This document shows, one piece after another, positions 62,143 to 64,000 of a stretch of DNA of 64,000 nucleotides. Position numbers and translations under genes: made by a program. Under the pieces are notes generated by a model that was not told the origin of the DNA, made no database searches, and saw only the letters and a program-made list of their open reading frames with translations. Origin of the DNA: Maribacter polysiphoniae (GTDB lineage: Bacteria > Bacteroidota > Bacteroidia > Flavobacteriales > Flavobacteriaceae); assembly GCF_003148665.1 (NCBI RefSeq), contig NZ_QGGQ01000004.1, positions 248,001-312,000 of the forward strand, written 5' to 3'. Numbering within the stretch: the stretch's first letter is position 1; every line of letters begins with the position of its first letter.

Positions 62143-62239
62143 CACTTTAGATTAAAAAAACCAAACCCGGCAGATACATTTGCTAAACATATTTCGGGGG
62201 AACAATGCTAGCACCCTGTCGGGTTTTAATCCTAATAAC

Positions 62240-63121
62240 ATGAGAAAATTACTTCCAATCCTATTCCTATTCATTGTGGTATGCTTTTTATCGTGTACTT
62301 CGAAGGATAAACAAGTAGCTGAAAACATCAAAACATACTCCAATACCTGGGATGGAATCATTAATGCCGGAAAATTGGAATTGATCAATGACACCCATTT
62401 TGACGAGCGTATAACGCTACTTATGAATCCTGAAAATATTGTTGGCATTAAAAACGTACAGGATTTTTACGCCAATTATCTGACCGGGTTCACCAATATC
62501 GAATTCACCATCGTGGATATATTTGGGCAAGGTGATAAAATCGTAAAACACTGGAATTTCAAGGGAACCCATTCCGGTGATTTTTTTGGGATTCCCGCGA
62601 CGGGAAAATCAGTGGATATCGATGGGGTAACCCTCGTTGCAATGAAGAACGGTAAAATTACCCAAGAGCAGGACTTTTTAGACAATATGGCCTTTATGCA
62701 GCAATTGGGGGTTCTTTCCAACCCCAACAACATCGCTACCATAGATACCTTGTACAAAGCCTTTGCCGCAGGTGATATCCCCGCCGTCCTAGCCTCAATG
62801 GATCCCAAAGTGGTGTGGCACGAGGCTGAGGGTAATGCCTATGCCGATGGCAACCCCTACAAAGGTCCAGAGGCAGTTTCAAACGGTGTTTTTGCCCGTA
62901 TAGGAAAGGATTATGACTATTTTAACCTGGCCCAAATTCAACTGTATGAAATGGCTGGAAATCAAATCCTTGCCACCTTACGCTACCAAGCCAAGTCAAA
63001 GAAGAATGGGACCGTCATAGACGCCCAAGTAGCCCATCACTGGTTTCTTAAAAACGGAAAGGTTATCGGATTTCAGCAATATGTAGACACCAAACAATTA
63101 GCGAAAGCGGTAAATAAATAA
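62240..63121 (+). CDS. Tandem SnoaL-like lipoprotein (two cone domains)
   Basis: 293 residues from ATG 62240 (MRKLLPILFLFIVVCFLSC, lipobox Cys19); an in-frame ATG 20 codons upstream would spoil the signal. N-terminal domain (~25-160): ester-cyclase type, with HWNFKGTHSGDFFGIPATGK matching the protein at 60201. C-terminal domain (~165-293): SnoaL-like with LYKAFAAGDIPAVLASMDP, VVWHEAEGNAY, and HHWFLKNGKVIGFQQYVD. Two different SnoaL subfamilies joined on one lipid anchor. Substrate unknown. Confidence 0.8.
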   Translation: MRKLLPILFLFIVVCFLSCTSKDKQVAENIKTYSNTWDGIINAGKLELINDTHFDERITLLMNPENIVGIKNVQDFYANYLTGFTNIEFTIVDIFGQGDKIVKHWNFKGTHSGDFFGIPATGKSVDIDGVTLVAMKNGKITQEQDFLDNMAFMQQLGVLSNPNNIATIDTLYKAFAAGDIPAVLASMDPKVVWHEAEGNAYADGNPYKGPEAVSNGVFARIGKDYDYFNLAQIQLYEMAGNQILATLRYQAKSKKNGTVIDAQVAHHWFLKNGKVIGFQQYVDTKQLAKAVNK

Positions 63122-63240
63122 AACAGGGACAACATCTTTATAAAAACTGACAATGACCCCTCTTTTATTTTCAATCATCGACTTGAAATGTAAACAACCA
63201 TAAAAGGAAGCAGCGGTAAAAGTCAAAACTATTAAACATC

Positions 63241-63555
63241 ATGATCAAACTAACAGTACTTTATGGCCATCCGACGGATATCATTGCTTTTGAGGAATAT
63301 TATGCCAACACGCATTTACCCAAAGCAGCGAAAATGAAGGGCCATACCAAACTCGAACTCACAAAATTTATAAGCACACCCGAAGGCAGTAAACCAGATT
63401 ATCACCGGATGGCTGAATTTTGGTTCTCCGACCCCGAAACGATGCAATCAAGCATGGAATCGACCGAAGGGAAGGCCACGGCTTCCGACCTTGCCAATTT
63501 TGCAACGGGTGGGGCGACACTTTTGGTAGGAACGGCATTGCTGAAAACCGTATAG
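63241..63555 (+). CDS. EthD-family protein
   Basis: 104 residues, no signal. EthD motif YYANTHLPKAAKMKG near residues 20-34, followed by AEFWFSDPETMQSSMES and a C-terminal segment GGATLLVGTALL. EthD proteins form dimeric alpha+beta barrels and occur near oxidoreductases in ether and aromatic degradation or polyketide modification. Cytoplasmic, unlike its lipoprotein neighbours. The next gene follows after 29 bp. Confidence 0.85.
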   Translation: MIKLTVLYGHPTDIIAFEEYYANTHLPKAAKMKGHTKLELTKFISTPEGSKPDYHRMAEFWFSDPETMQSSMESTEGKATASDLANFATGGATLLVGTALLKTV

Positions 63556-63584
63556 AGTAGGCGTAATTAATACATATACTAAAA

Positions 63585-63854
63585 ATGACGAAAACAATCG
63601 TAACCCGTCACAAAGTGGGAAATATTGATACTTGGTTGAAAGGACACCAAGACAGGCTTGATGTATTTGCCCCTGCCATAACAGATCTTAAAACATTTCA
63701 GGATACAGACGATTCAAATTCAGTGGTTATGGTTATGATGGTAACCGATATGGATAAGTTTCAAGCGATCTTAAATGACCCTACTACCGAGGCCTTAAAA
63801 AAGAAACATACGGTATTGGAACCCATAACCATCTCCATGCCGGTAGAAGTTTAA
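63585..63854 (+). CDS. Small dimeric alpha+beta barrel-like protein
   Basis: 89 residues, no signal. KTIVTRHKVGNIDTWLKGHQ opens a beta-alpha-beta-beta-alpha-beta pattern, with VVMVMMVTDMDKFQAILND as the second strand-helix unit. Length and pattern resemble ABM/DUF1330-type small proteins. Function not recognised. It is probably co-transcribed with the EthD gene and the short-chain dehydrogenase. Confidence 0.55.
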   Translation: MTKTIVTRHKVGNIDTWLKGHQDRLDVFAPAITDLKTFQDTDDSNSVVMVMMVTDMDKFQAILNDPTTEALKKKHTVLEPITISMPVEV

Positions 63855-63896
63855 ATTTCAGAACATGGATGATATTAAACCTAAGGACAGTTTATT

Positions 63897-64000
63897 ATGA
63901 AAACAGTACTGATTACAGGAACCAGCAAAGGCATCGGCCTTGAAACCGCCTTCGCATTTGGGCGTGCCGGCTATAAGGTATTCGCGACGATGCGAAACCC
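63897..64000 (+). CDS. Short-chain dehydrogenase/reductase, 5' part only
   Basis: ATG 63897 begins MKTVLITGTSKGIGLETAF, the Rossmann dinucleotide motif TGxxxGIG of the SDR family, followed by GRAGYKVFATMRNP. The Arg after the loop is consistent with NADP(H) preference. The window ends after 34 codons. It follows the small barrel protein by 42 bp and continues the same-strand cluster. Confidence 0.88.
   Translation, partial: MKTVLITGTSKGIGLETAFAFGRAGYKVFATMRN

Noticed and set aside
1-64000. tRNA, rRNA, CRISPR array, insertion sequence or prophage
   Set aside because: Reading both strands I found no cloverleaf with a TTC-loop signature, no spaced direct-repeat array, no transposase or integrase frame, and no phage structural genes.

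Overview
The window looks like a chromosomal segment of a marine-type flavobacterium (Bacteroidota, Flavobacteriaceae). The grounds are a SusC/SusD pair, many lipoproteins with a Cys at residues 16-25, 2TM-domain proteins, LytS/LytTR two-component systems, a large one-chain PurL, and several exact copies of the Bacteroidota -7 promoter element TAnnTTTG just upstream of genes. Shine-Dalgarno sequences are mostly absent and the base composition is moderately AT-rich. I saw no rRNA, tRNA, CRISPR array, insertion sequence or phage gene.

Layout. 1-7.6 kb: a truncated secreted beta-propeller lipoprotein, an RsmB-like RNA methyltransferase, an HxlR regulator, purL and a glycosidase-like lipoprotein. 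7.9-15.8 kb: a fatty-acid degradation block (acyl-CoA ligase, then MarR regulator, 3-hydroxyacyl-CoA dehydrogenase/enoyl-CoA hydratase, thiolase, acyl-CoA dehydrogenase). 16-19.5 kb: a subtilisin-like lipoprotein protease and a dipeptidyl-peptidase III lipoprotein, convergent. 19.7-26.6 kb: a secreted GH3 enzyme, a GH15 enzyme, and a fused trehalose-6-phosphate synthase/phosphatase. 26.7-29.7 kb: secreted M28 and M1 peptidases in one transcription unit. 29.8-36.2 kb: a small polysaccharide/sugar uptake locus with a divergent DeoR regulator, SusC, SusD and a CBM9-like protein. 36.2-46.4 kb: a 59-residue zinc-ribbon gene absent from a length-filtered ORF list, a STAS/SEC14-like protein, a ThuA/sugar dehydrogenase/PKD/cytochrome c lipoprotein, a CDP-alcohol phosphatidyltransferase, an amidohydrolase and a large BNR-repeat protein. 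46.6-50.3 kb: DUF2490, a hydrolase-OsmC fusion, Cu/Zn superoxide dismutase and YceI. 50.5-60 kb: a TerB/LETM1-like protein, a TPR-kinase-2TM-2TM-2TM-LytTR regulator operon, rhlE, and a second kinase/LytTR pair. 60.2 kb to the right edge: a same-strand run of SnoaL-like lipoproteins and dimeric alpha+beta barrel proteins (EthD-like and others), ending in a truncated short-chain dehydrogenase.

Points that deserve attention: (1) four TGCA-core sites at exact 10-bp spacing that overlap the predicted susC promoter and lie next to the DeoR gene; (2) the 2TM-domain cluster, including a kinase carrying a fourth copy as a C-terminal fusion; (3) the SnoaL/EthD lipoprotein cluster; (4) a multi-branched inverted-repeat structure between two convergent genes at 22.3 kb; (5) a four-copy 7-bp tandem repeat directly in front of the thiolase start codon. 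All assignments come from reading the sequence; no database search was run.
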